Below, piece after piece: positions 54,461 through 64,000 of a stretch of DNA of 64,000 nucleotides. The notes below the pieces were generated by a model. It was not told the DNA's origin, searched no databases, and saw nothing but the letters and a program-made list of their open reading frames with translations. A program made the position numbers and the translations under genes. This DNA comes from Trichobilharzia szidati. Its lineage: Eukaryota > Platyhelminthes > Trematoda > Strigeidida > Schistosomatidae. Each line of letters opens with the position of its first letter. The stretch's first letter is position 1. The stretch is from positions 145,722,199 through 145,786,198 of the forward strand of contig OX235279.1 in the NCBI GenBank assembly GCA_944472155.2, in the 5' to 3' direction.

Positions 54461-55939
54461 GTCTCTCATATTCTGAATGACTTTAATTGACCATATACTT
54501 ACAATGGTTGTCATTCTTAATCCGGAACATCCCTCCCTCCTTAATACAGTAAACTGATCCCATAAGTTGTTTTTTGGTAACCGTCAAGTAAGTTTGTTTA
54601 GTGGCTTCTGAGGAATAGACCAATTTACAAAAGGTGATACGATATATTCCAAGCTACTTCGATAGCGGCATTTGTAGAAACCAGTCAGTCAGTTAGGGTT
54701 GCTGCTTTCCTTATTGTTGATATGTCTACTTTTCAAATGTTTGGACAATCAGGCTTTGACCCAATGATGAAATGATGAATTTTTAGAGTTCAAGTAACGA
54801 CTATGTGGTCACTGCTACCTAGATGTTGATAGCAGATATTACTGCTTACATCCTGATTCTGGTGTGTTAGTATGAAGTACCGAATAGAGAGGTCATACTC
54901 ATGTATATGTGCATGTACATTAAAGTCACCTACTATCAGACATTTGTTTCTGTTGTTCTGTACCAACAGGTAGTATAGTGTGAATTTATCAACGTTTCAG
55001 GTGGAACTTCTGTAAATGACTCCGATAGTCACAGTACCCTTACTTAAGCTAGTAACACAACTTGAGGCTTCCCTATTGCCACTTTGGTGAGCTTCTGAAA
55101 CAGCTGACCTGATTCTTATGCCATCTCAAATGTATGGAGCGACCTCATCTCCTTTGCAGTCAACAGCTGTATCTGCGTTGACGCAGACGTACAGCGATAT
55201 TAGGGAAGTGAAGTTACAACCAAAATAAAACGCTTTTAGTAGTTACTATAACATTATGACTTAATCTTTCAGACAGTGGTCCTAACTCAGAAGACTTCCC
55301 CCTGAAGACCAAATGCGTTCGTACAGCATACTGGCAGGCCTATGTATTCATTCAGTTGATGAACAGAAGTCTTGGTAACATAAATTTCTGAGGTCTGACC
55401 ACACGAAGCCTGATACCTAAAAGTTTATTTCAATTTTATCTAACCGAATTTTTAACCCCACTTCGACTTTCCTCCAGTTAATCATATCCTGCAATGGCCA
55501 ATCAAGGCTCATTCTCAGCCTTATGTCCTTGATTTTAAATGTCTGGAACACAGCTGAATCCAAATAATGACACCGTAAGTGGACTTATTAGGTATCGAAA
55601 CAGTCAAAACTACCGTAGAGACCTTATTTAAAAGCCGACAAAATAGCTACTTTCTTGGACTTACCTGGCTTCTGACCCTTCAGCACAATCCATATACAGC
55701 TAAATTCCTCCACTATGACCTTTCCACAGACAGACACCACTTGTCCGATGGACAAGTCACGCCTCTTCGTAATAATCATGCCAGCTATCTCTATAGTAAT
55801 GGCGCCCAATTCCTTACATACCCCATTAGCAGATTGCTTAGAAAATGGTGCCTCATTCAGCTGTCAATTCAGACTCAATCAGATCGTGTTGCATAGAACT
55901 TTCCTCAATGATAACTTTGGATGCCAGCTTACCTCAATG

Positions 55940-56200
55940 TAAGTGCAGAACTTGGGCACTAAGGTAGAATGCAATTCCATATCAGATAATTTTATTTTAA
56001 TAAACACACAGTGATGCGGTATTAACAACTGGCAAGAAACAACAAAGAGGAGTTGGAGAGACAGAAAGGGAGAAAATATATCTAAGACAAATTGTGAAAA
56101 CTTGTGACTAAATTGATATGATTATTAGCGATAGCGCATGCTCGAAACGTCATCCAGTTGTTAATACTGCATCAATGAGTAGCTGTTAAAATAAACCAGC
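55940..56200. mobile_element. PLE-tail foldback inside CR1-C
   Basis: 55945-56030 is the PLE tail on the minus strand (CACTGTGTGTTTATTAAAAT in reverse complement, then AATTCCATATC on the plus). 56135-56190 is the same tail on the plus strand (GCTCGAAACGTCATCCAGTT, AATACTGCATCA). GATGCGGTATTAACAACTGG at 56010-56029 pairs with CCAGTTGTTAATACTGCATC at 56152-56171. Confidence 0.65.
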
Positions 56201-56574
56201 TTACTTTACCCGTCTGTGACTGCTTCTTGAATAAAATTGCCTACAGATTTACTGCAGAATTTGCACATCCATGGAAATGATGGTTTACCGTATCTCCTGT
56301 AGACCAAGGTTGACACGCTAGTGCAAACCATAGTTTTCAGCTACCACACCATATCCCATCATCCACTGAAAAGTGTGACTCAAGTCACCCACAGTAATTT
56401 ATACTAACCATGATCGAACAAATTAAGTGCCCGGAAAACAAATAGATACCAAAAAAGTAGAACAGTGCCAACTCTCGTTTATTAACTCAACTAAAACAAG
56501 ATGTGTTTACCTCAGCAAAAGCTCGAGTTACATCACAGCATAAATAAGGCCACTCTCCTTCTCGAACGGCGACT

Positions 56575-57280
56575 CATTCTCAATACAGAACTGTGTACAG
56601 AAGTGTAGGTGATCACCATTTCACAAACCATGTAGTAAACAAAGGTAGATAAAAAGACAAGAAGAAGAATTTCAAAAGAACTTCAATGAACAGGAACTTA
56701 TGGGAAGAAAGAATAGAAACACGTAAACACGGGATGATTTCATGAATCTGTGAAACTGAAAAGACAGAATCCATCTGTACTACTGGTAGCAATTTTGAGC
56801 CGGATAAACAATGGTCTTCAAGCTTTGGATCTTAGCAACTCGAGTAACCCTATCAGCTAGACTACATGACTCAGTCCGACAGTTATAGACTTGGTGAATT
56901 GATTTTAGGTTTTGTTTTGACCACTCCTGACTCATTTCCAACCTAATCCAGTACCAACTAAACGTTACCCGTCGAGGAAGGCTGTGGGTTGGAATGTTCA
57001 TGTGTTAGCCATCGCAACCAGTATAGCTTTACAGCTTCATTGACTGCATTCCCATGCTTTCGCAACCCTCGACGATTGCAGTCAGTATTATTCATTACTT
57101 AACACCACTTAACATGAGAGATACAACACAAACATTTATGGCGAAAGAAAGCTGCATTCTCAACGGCCATATCTTAAGAATGCAAACAAGCACTGGGAAA
57201 ACTGTTGAACAGTACACAACGCTTTTAATTCATAGCCGTATTCTACATCTACTCCAAAAATAACGTAAGGTGTTCAGAAG
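56575..57280. other. No feature seen
   Basis: Short frames only. Confidence 0.4.
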
Positions 57281-57282
57281 AC

Positions 57283-57800
57283 TCTACATTTCGTCAGCGT
57301 CTTCACCTAGAAAGACAATATAATCATCACCATCATATTCTGAGTCGACGAGACTATTCCCTATTCAATCGTTAGATCACCAAAGTTGATTACAGTCACA
57401 TCCTCTAAGACATCTATGATGAGACAACAATAAAATGGAGACATAAGGCACACTAGATGGGCAACACTGGTTGTTGTCACTTCAGATGATAGCTGTCGGT
57501 CAGCTCTAACAGGACTGTTTGTGTTTGTGAAGAGTGCTTCGGTTAATGCCATATAGATTTCTGGCATTTTATTCTCGGCTTGACATCACCAAAGCACCTC
57601 ATTCGTCTATGGAACCAAGTCCTGAAATCAGCTTGAGAAATATGATAAGTGTTGGACACCGGCCAACGAATATGTCGAAAAGTGAAGGTGTAATCTATAC
57701 ACCCTCTTCCTAGCCTAAAGCCTGAGTGGTTCTCTCACATTATATTTTCTACCGAACACCATTGACTCCATGCATGAAGAATGAACCCAGAATTTAAGAC
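57283..57800 (-). mobile_element. RTE-like reverse transcriptase remnant
   Basis: The clear part is 57366-57283, where the minus strand reads NSLVDSEYDGDDYIVFLGED and then ADEM, matching LVDLEYADDIVLLGEDADKM at 62951-63010 with the YADD changed to YDGDD. Upstream (to about 57800) only weak similarity. Dead fragment. Confidence 0.55.
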
Positions 57801-57809
57801 ACCATATTT

Positions 57810-58255
57810 GTCAAGTCTATCCTCCTGTTATGATTATTACAAACTTGTCTCCCCTCTCACAAACAGGGATAACAGAAAAGCAATTTACGACGGTCCACGG
57901 AGGCCATCTCAAGTTCCCACACATCATCTAATATCCTGGCTAACCCAAAATTGGTTTAGACTCAGATGATAATGAAATTCGAAAGCCAAACAAGAAGTAG
58001 AATTAACTCGACTCATGTCAACAATATGAAAGTTATCTCTATACACTGGTGAACCTAGAATTTTACCTACTATGTTAGTCAAGAAAATTCCCTTATGATT
58101 ATCACAGTAAGATTTGAATCCCTTTTGAAAGAGTCTAACATTCAATGAGTGGAATTAGTACAAACAGACTGTCCCAGATTCCAAAACATTTCACAGTATC
58201 CTAGATAACCCAGGCAGTAACCCATCTCCGCCATCATCAAACGCCTCTGGAGTCA
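57810..58255. other. No feature seen
   Basis: No recognisable motif on either strand. Confidence 0.35.
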
Positions 58256-58300
58256 CATACAGTTTACAATTTATTTAGGATAGTAGGCTATATGCTTGTG

Positions 58301-61141
58301 TTAATCCTTTCGATTTGTTTCACACAGGAGATCCAATCTCGCCTTAAATGAATCAACAGATGGCGCTGATACGACGTGTTCCTGTAGGGAGTTCCAATGG
58401 TTCACAATTCGATGCGAAAAACGGATCTCCAGACGAAAACGATTCGACCGTGGTTTTTGAACCTTGAGGTGATGTCCTCGCAATTGGTTGGTGCTAGAAG
58501 AAAGAAAGAAATTAGATAAATTAGCTCCAAAATCATTTCTTAGGATACGGTATGCTAGTATTAGGTCACCCCTAAGTCGTCTGTATGACAGTGGAAATAA
58601 ACCCAGTCGACTTAACCTCTCCTCATATGAGAGGGTTGAGAAACCCTTTATTAGCTTAGTTCCTACTCTTTGCACCCTTTCTAATAAGTCTATTTCGTAT
58701 TTGAAACACGGGCTCGCTGCCTGGATCCCATATTCCAAATGAGGTCTGATATAAGTCGGATATAATATACGAAATATATCAGCGTCAAAGTTCCCAAAAG
58801 CCTTGCGTATGGCCCATAATATTCGAAAAGCCTTAGTGGCTGCAGCTCTACAGTTTGTTGCTGTTTTCAAGTCATGCTGCACAACCACTCCCAAGTCCTT
58901 GTACTCAGTGACCACTGGGAGAGCAATGCCATTCATTGAGTAATTGTGCACGTGACTATGAGATACATGCATAACTACACTCTTGCTTAAGTTAATCTCC
59001 AAGGCCCAGTGCTTACACCAATCACTTAACAAGTTTAAATCTTCCTGCAAAGGAAGTTAATCACTGTCATCGTGTAAAGCCCTCCATATCTTGATGTCAT
59101 CAGCAAACAGTAAGCAGGATGACTTAACTACCGATGGAATCTCATTAACATAAATCAGGAAAAGAAGTGGGCCTAGAATTGTACCCTGAGGAACGCCACT
59201 CTTAACCGATTCCCATGTTGATAAAACCCCGTTAACTCGTACTCTTTGTCTTCTGTCCTTTAGAAAGTCTTGAATCCAGTCGGCAACCACTTTATTGATT
59301 CCCAGACTACCTAACTTTACTAGAAGACCTGAATGAGAAACCCTGTCAAACGCCTTGCTAAGGTCGATGAATATGGCATCCACCGGTATATTAGCATCAG
59401 CTGAGCTTGCCCAACTTTCTCTGGCCAAAAGAAGGTTGGTCAAGCAAGAATGACCTGCTCTAAAACCATGCTGTTCCGCAGCGAAAAGTTTGTTCCCTTC
59501 AATGAACTGAATGATAGCATCACGAATTATTCTTTCTAGTAGTTTAACAACAATACTGGTCAAACTAACAGGATGATAGTTCTGAACTAAGTTTCTAGAT
59601 CCGGTTTTGAAGACCGGACTAATGATAGCATCTTTCCAGTCTCTTAGACATTTAGACTGGTCCAGAGACATATTGAAGATTACCGACAATGGCTCGGCTA
59701 TGTTTTCAGCCAATGCTGTTAATATACGTGGGTGGAGTCCATCAGGGCCACTGGACTTACCAGGGTTGAGCCTTAGAAGTCACTTTAGGACAGTATCCTT
59801 TCCATTGTATAAGGGTGCCATTTTCAAGTTACCTTCTGGAAAAGTTACAAAGCTGGTATCGGTATTATCAGAGAATACTTGACTAAAGTGCTTGGACAAA
59901 GCCTCAGCCTTAGTCAAGTTATCCTCAGCCATGTTTGTCTGGTCATCTTCAAGCATAAGAGGTGGGATAGCATCACTCTTACGTGTTCTTCTCTTGATAT
60001 ATGAGAAGAGTCTTTTTAGGCAGCCTGGTGAACTTTTAACTAACTGGGTTTCGTAAGCTATCCTTGACTGGTGAATCAAAGTTTTACACTGGTTTCTGGT
60101 TTCACAGTATTTCAGCCGGAACTGCTGTAGCCCAGTAGAAACAAAGAGATTCCAGAACCTTTTTCTCCGTCTTAGGAGTGTTATAGCTTGTCTATTTATC
60201 CATGGTGGCCGATTTGTTGGCCTTTTAGGAACCCTCCAGGGAATGAAATCAGTGGTAACCCTCTCAAGTGTATTCTTAAATCTATCCCATTCATCTTCAA
60301 TAGATGAGACAATATTGACTGACCAGTCGGCAGTTGAAGCACGCTCCTTTATGGCGACTATGTCAGCATGCCAAACACTAGGTCGGGATTTGGGTTGAAA
60401 ACTGACTAAATTGTCAGCCCTTAAGTTAAAATCTAACACCCCATGATCACTGTTTGCTAGAGGTGGATGAATAACTAGACCATCCACGTCGTCGTTGCCA
60501 TGAGTAAGCACTAAGTCCAGCAAGGAAGATCTTTGGGTAGAACCGAATCTTGTACTACCTAAGACATGTTGTGTCAAGGCATTTTCCATGGTAGTCAAGA
60601 GTAACCGGCTGTCAAACTTATTAGCGGATCCTGGAGATGTGACAGCTACCCAGTCTATATGAGGTGCATTAAAATCACCTAGAATAAGACAGCTACTGTG
60701 TTTACTCCATTGTTTGAGGTGATCTAAAATAAAGTCATCACACTGACAATAGGGACTTCTATACAGAACTCCAATGAGTAGAGTGCCAGTTGCAAAGCTT
60801 ACTTCACAGCTAATTACCTCACTTGTCCCACTGTCATGCGCTTCAGATTTCACGGAACGAACATGTAGGGAGTTGTTGATGTACAGAGCAACCCCGCCAC
60901 CTCCACGACCCTTAACCCTGTCGCTGCGCAAGCAACTAAATCCGCATAGCTCAGGTGTGTCATCTAATCCAGAAACCAGCCATGTTTCAGTAATGGCCAC
61001 AATACCTGGGCTAAGGTCTTCCACTAATACACCTAGCTCGTGAAATTCGTTCACGATACTACGTATATTAGTGTACACTACCTTCAGGCTTCCTATGCTG
61101 TCCGGCTTATCCACACAGGTCTTGGAGGCATACGTTTCCAA
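58301..61141 (-). pseudogene. CR1-D ORF2: endonuclease and reverse transcriptase, two in-frame stops
   Basis: 947 codons in one frame with TGA at 59782-59780 and TAA at 59056-59054. Endonuclease: YTNIRSIVNEFHELG, AITETWLVSG, GVLYRSPYCQ, LILGDFNAPHIDW and NSDHGVLDF. Reverse transcriptase: KSSGPDGLHPR, SLTSIVVKLLERII, HGFRAGHSCLTNLL, IFIDLSKAFDRVSH, GVPQGTILGPLLFL and LLFADDIKIW (catalytic FADD near 59100). C-terminal part: YKDLGVVVQHDLKTA, RPHLEYGIQAASP, YEERLSRLGLFPLSYRRLRG and the end VDSFKARLDLLCETNRKD. All catalytic residues I can check are present; only the two stops break it. Confidence 0.9.
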
Positions 61142-61860
61142 GACCTGACTATTTGGAAACCCGCCAGTTTAAGGTTAGTCTCACCATTTTTACGTCTTGT
61201 TTCTAGCTGGGACAAAACTTCTTTTCGTTTAAGTTTGTCTTCAAGAGATAAATCAGGTCTGACTGAAATTCCTGACCCGGCAAGGTTGTGTACATTAGCC
61301 AGTAGATGATTCCGTTCATCAGGAGAACCTAAGACTACTTTAGGCAACCTACGCTGATTAGAACATTCATCATCTCTTTTGCCTATTCTAATCAGCTTTT
61401 TAATCGATACTCCAGGGAAATTCGCTGGGAGCATCTTCCTTATAATACTACTCACTAATTTAAGGTCGTGATCGTGTTTTTTCACGGGATCAGATTCTTT
61501 GGACTCTTCTAAATTCCCAACAATTATGTTAGAGTCTAAGGAGAGCTTGACGTATTTAGCAGTGGCTACGTCTTTTCTCACCACTATTGATGCAGCCTGG
61601 CTACAGGTGACAAACGTTTGCCTACCATAAATATTAATATATTTCTTCCGATTGCTTATTTTTGTTACCCACTTATAATCTGCCTGCAGTTGCTTCTCAG
61701 GGCTGCTGCAGTTTTTGATGGTACAATCAAGATCAGTGTCTGCACCACCTTCATGGTGAGCTTCGCTTACAGTGTTCTCTGGTGCTGAGATGCTGTTTGC
61801 AGCTTCCGTTTTGTTACCTTTTCGCTTACTAAGACGCTTCGAACGCCTAGATTTCTTTGC
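61093..61860 (-). CDS. CR1-D ORF1, 5'-truncated
   Basis: Open from about 61860 (AKKSRRSKRLSKRKGNKTEA, a basic stretch) to a stop at 61093, some 255 codons. After an acidic linker comes SNIIVGNLEESKESDPVKKH, then RKMLPANFPGVSIKKLIRIG and LPKVVLGSPDERNHLLANV, an RRM-like or coiled pattern that CR1-B repeats (YSIVIWNLEESKKVDS at about 49555). ORF1 proteins bind the element RNA. No start codon is evident, because the element is truncated. It overlaps ORF2 by 49 nt. Confidence 0.7.
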   Translation of the reverse strand, partial: AKKSRRSKRLSKRKGNKTEAANSISAPENTVSEAHHEGGADTDLDCTIKNCSSPEKQLQADYKWVTKISNRKKYINIYGRQTFVTCSQAASIVVRKDVATAKYVKLSLDSNIIVGNLEESKESDPVKKHDHDLKLVSSIIRKMLPANFPGVSIKKLIRIGKRDDECSNQRRLPKVVLGSPDERNHLLANVHNLAGSGISVRPDLSLEDKLKRKEVLSQLETRRKNGETNLKLAGFQIVRSWKRMPPRPVWISRTA

Positions 61861-61919
61861 ATAAATTAGTTTCAGACTAATGACAGCCTTTTACAAACTG
61901 TGATACAGTTGGAAGACCG

Positions 61920-62480
61920 ATGTCTACATCCACCATAGGCCGATGTTAGGGAGAGTGAGAGTAGGGCAGAAAATTTTCTCCTCAAAGTGTTCCCTCCAGC
62001 GTTCAAGTTGCCTATACTTAGAAGTAACTACACTTCCGCTTTTATCAGAGATTGTATCGCTTATCATTTGTGTCTTACTTGCGTTTCCCTAATGAGTCGA
62101 TATGGTTGTTTGGTAATACTCACGTTGACTCCTTTTCCATATCCTTGAACTTTGTCCCCTGCCACTGTTCACAGTGATAGCGGAGACATTTAGTCAGACT
62201 GCTTTTGAAGAGCATCTGGTCATTTTCGAAGCCTACCATAATCAGTCTTCTAACATCTATCAGCTAGGGTGAAGCAGCAAAAATATGTATCTGTGAAGTT
62301 TTGGGATTGTGAGGACCACATCTTCTTCCTGGCCCAAATTCTGTCTGGTTTTTACTTGTTATTTTCTGTCGCGTAACATTCAGTCCACGCATGACTTTTG
62401 ATCCATCCAAAAATGTTTGTTTGATTTGTATATGAAAATGAAGATTTTTTACGGTTTAGCTAGAGTTTGTCTCCAAAACT
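61920..62480 (-). mobile_element. RTE-like linker remnant
   Basis: The minus strand near 62110-61950 reads RLIRETQ, then DTISDKSGSVVTSKYRQLER and WREHFEEKIFCP, the conserved stretch between endonuclease and reverse transcriptase of RTE elements (compare KDDNGKSITKEVEQRKHWAE at 7146). Further upstream, to about 62480, the similarity fades. Dead fragment. Confidence 0.6.
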
Positions 62481-62484
62481 TATA

Positions 62485-62875
62485 GTTAGATTCTGACTGC
62501 CATTGTTTCAGAATACACTGCAATAATTATCAAGTGTTCATAATCTATTTCAATCACATTTGTAATATCACCGTGCTGATTCATCGTAGGCTTTTTACCA
62601 TAATTGTATGGCACTCAACAATTTAAAAATATATCATTTTCATTCCTTTTGCTTGATATGTGATACGTACATGTGTGTTGTGGCAACTTAGATCTTTACA
62701 GAGTAATAATAAGTCTTCTTTCGGGTATCTGTCTCATTCTGAAGTGAAGTAGGTGTTCCGTTGAAGCGAAATTTTTCTTTCATTAACAAATCATAAGTAA
62801 TCTCCTGAATAGCTTTTGAATTATAAATCTACAAACTGGTATATTATTTGACTTCCTGATAGTGTATTCAACTTC
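62485..62875. other. No feature seen
   Basis: AT-rich. Confidence 0.4.
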
Positions 62876-62879
62876 ATCA

Positions 62880-63760
62880 TAGACGTACTAATGGACTTAA
62901 CCCTAACACACTTCAGCGACTCAGGGATTGACTTGCTACCAGGGAATAATCTCGTCGACTTAGAATATGCGGACGATATAGTCCTTCTAGGCGAGGACGC
63001 TGACAAAATGCAGTCTACTGAACACCTTGAGCAACAATCTTCGTATGTTTGGCATGCGATTCGCCCCTGTAAAATGTAAGATGATGCTGCAGGATTGAAC
63101 TACACCGACCTCTAGATTAGAAGTAGGAAGTGAAGTGGTAGAGCACGTTGACCGCTTCACTTACTTGGGAAGTACCATCAGCCCCAACGGGTTGATCTCC
63201 GACGAAATCTCAGCACGAATACAGAGGGCTAGTTTCGCATATGCCAGTTTACACCGTCTCCGGCGTAGACGCGATATCCGACTATCGATCAAAGGGCGCG
63301 TGTACTGCTCAGCAGTCCGCTCCGTCCTCCTTTATGGCTGTGAGACCTGGCCATTGAGAGCGGAAGACATGAAAAGATTAGGTGTCTGCGTTCTATCTCC
63401 CATGTGAAGTGGTATAATAAGGTGAGCAATATTGAGGTTGGGCGTCGAGTGCTAGGTAAGGCGGGGAAATCAGTCGACGAGACTGTGAAATTACATCGAC
63501 TGAGATGGTTAGGACATGTGTTAGGTATGCCTAGTCATCGCCTTCCTCGACGGGCAATGTAAGCTGACATAGGGCCAGGCTGCAAAAGAGCTAGCGGCGG
63601 TCAAACGAAAACATGGCACCAGTCAATGAAATCCACAATAGTTAGCTTAAGCCACGTAGGAAGATGTAGACTTCCTGGTTGGGGTCCTCGGGACGGTAAA
63701 AACCAATGGCTGGCGGCAATTGGTAATATGGCTTGAAATTGTTCTCAGTGGTGCAGATGC
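62880..63760 (+). mobile_element. RTE-like retrotransposon 3' part (second subfamily)
   Basis: The plus strand starts inside the reverse transcriptase at LTHFSDSGIDLLPGNN and LVDLEYADDIVLLGEDADKM (catalytic YADD at 62966-62977), then a frame break, then VDRFTYLGSTISPNGLISDE, RIQRASFAYASLHRLRRRRD, YCSAVRSVLLYGCETWPLRA (63135-63407), another break, and HRLRWLGHVLGMPSHRLPRR with a GCKRASGGQTKTWHQ tail to about 63740. 5'-truncated, two or three frame breaks, otherwise well preserved and therefore fairly young. Confidence 0.85.
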
Positions 63761-63764
63761 ATCC

Positions 63765-64000
63765 ACTCCTTGTGACTTATGATTTCCAATGAAATTGCTT
63801 TGTTGTTCGTTATTACTATTCCTTTGTTTCACACCTCTGTTTACTGTCTCTAATATGCATTTCTCCTACTTTCTTCTCTTGCTTTGTGTGCTGTTAAGAA
63901 GTCTATATATATCCATTCAGAAACACAGCTTAGCATCATCTCAAATTGTCAGGTGAGGAAGGACTGCTGTAAAGCTACATTGGTTGTTTCACGCGTTTTG
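63765..64000. other. Window end, no feature seen
   Basis: AT-rich; nothing recognised. Confidence 0.4.

Larger units (their letters stand above)
52735..56570 (-). mobile_element. CR1-like retrotransposon, ancient copy (CR1-C)
   Basis: Same order and orientation as CR1-B but far more decayed. Finger-coding DNA and 5' leader lie at about 56570-56230, aligned to 50412-50030 (shared AAGTTAC-TCACAGC-TAAA-GCCACTCTC). ORF1 pieces are at 55900-55440, endonuclease region 55400-54480, reverse transcriptase 53700-53000 and tail to 52735. Interrupted by SINE-3 (54280-54460) and by a PLE foldback (55940-56200). No frame is open for long. Confidence 0.7.
58260..61880 (-). mobile_element. CR1-like retrotransposon, nearly intact (CR1-D)
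   Basis: Minus strand: ORF1 (about 61880-61093, 5'-truncated) overlaps the start of the endonuclease-reverse transcriptase ORF2 (61141-58301) by 49 nt in another frame. ORF2 is a single frame with two stops. It is the best-preserved member of the family that also includes CR1-B and CR1-C. The 5' end, including the finger region, is missing. Confidence 0.9.

Noticed and set aside
57283..57366. Another Asp/Tyr-rich exon (EYDGDDYIVF)
   Set aside because: It matches the YADD active-site region of the RTE at 62951-63010, so it is a decayed reverse transcriptase.

Overview
This window looks like nuclear DNA of a flatworm, most likely a blood fluke (Schistosoma or a close relative). The evidence is the AT-rich sequence without bacterial gene structure, the spliced coding exons, and a mix of repeats typical of schistosomes: RTE-like (SR2/Perere type) and CR1-like non-LTR retrotransposons, Penelope-like elements (PLEs) with GIY-YIG endonucleases, and tRNA-derived SINEs, one of which carries a hammerhead-ribozyme-like block like the schistosome Sm-alpha family. 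The genus is inferred from repeat content; I could not search a database.

Host genes are sparse. The best host signal is a family of three related exons at 2.3 kb (+), 17.0 kb (-) and 34.3 kb (+). Each starts after an AG acceptor in phase 1, encodes an acidic Asp/Tyr-rich tail, stops, and is followed within 1-47 nt by a strong GTAAGT donor. For the third copy I also see a TATA box (30538), a signal-peptide first exon (30605-30674) ending in the matching phase 1, and a ~3.6 kb intron containing transposons. I do not recognise the family; it looks like small secreted acidic proteins of unknown function.

Layout: 0.5-2.1 kb PLE, RTE and SINE remnants; 2.3 kb exon A; 5.4-8.3 kb a broken RTE on the minus strand; 10.2-11.8 kb a nest of PLE tail, RTE and SINE pieces; 12.6-13.8 kb a PLE with inverted arms, interrupted by a SINE; 16.8-18.4 kb exon B and, in its intron, an RTE inserted with a 15-bp target duplication and an inverted 5' end; 20.7-24.4 kb RTE, SINE and PLE remnants, including a third inverted-arm PLE; 25.7-28.5 kb a cluster of foldback SINE structures, two of them flanked by 12-bp target duplications; 28.9-29.8 kb a CR1-like 3' end; 30.5-34.6 kb gene C with a SINE and a PLE in its intron; 36.1 and 40.0 kb an inverted pair of an unclassified repeat; 40.7-45.5 kb a nearly intact CR1-like element; 46.3-56.6 kb three more CR1-like copies in increasing decay; 58.3-61.9 kb another nearly intact CR1-like copy (minus strand); 61.9-63.8 kb RTE-like remnants.

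Most of the protein-like sequence therefore belongs to retroelements that act through reverse transcription and target-primed insertion. Several are broken by only one or two stops. SINE-2 and the RTE share a 16-nt 3' end, suggesting the RTE mobilised that SINE.
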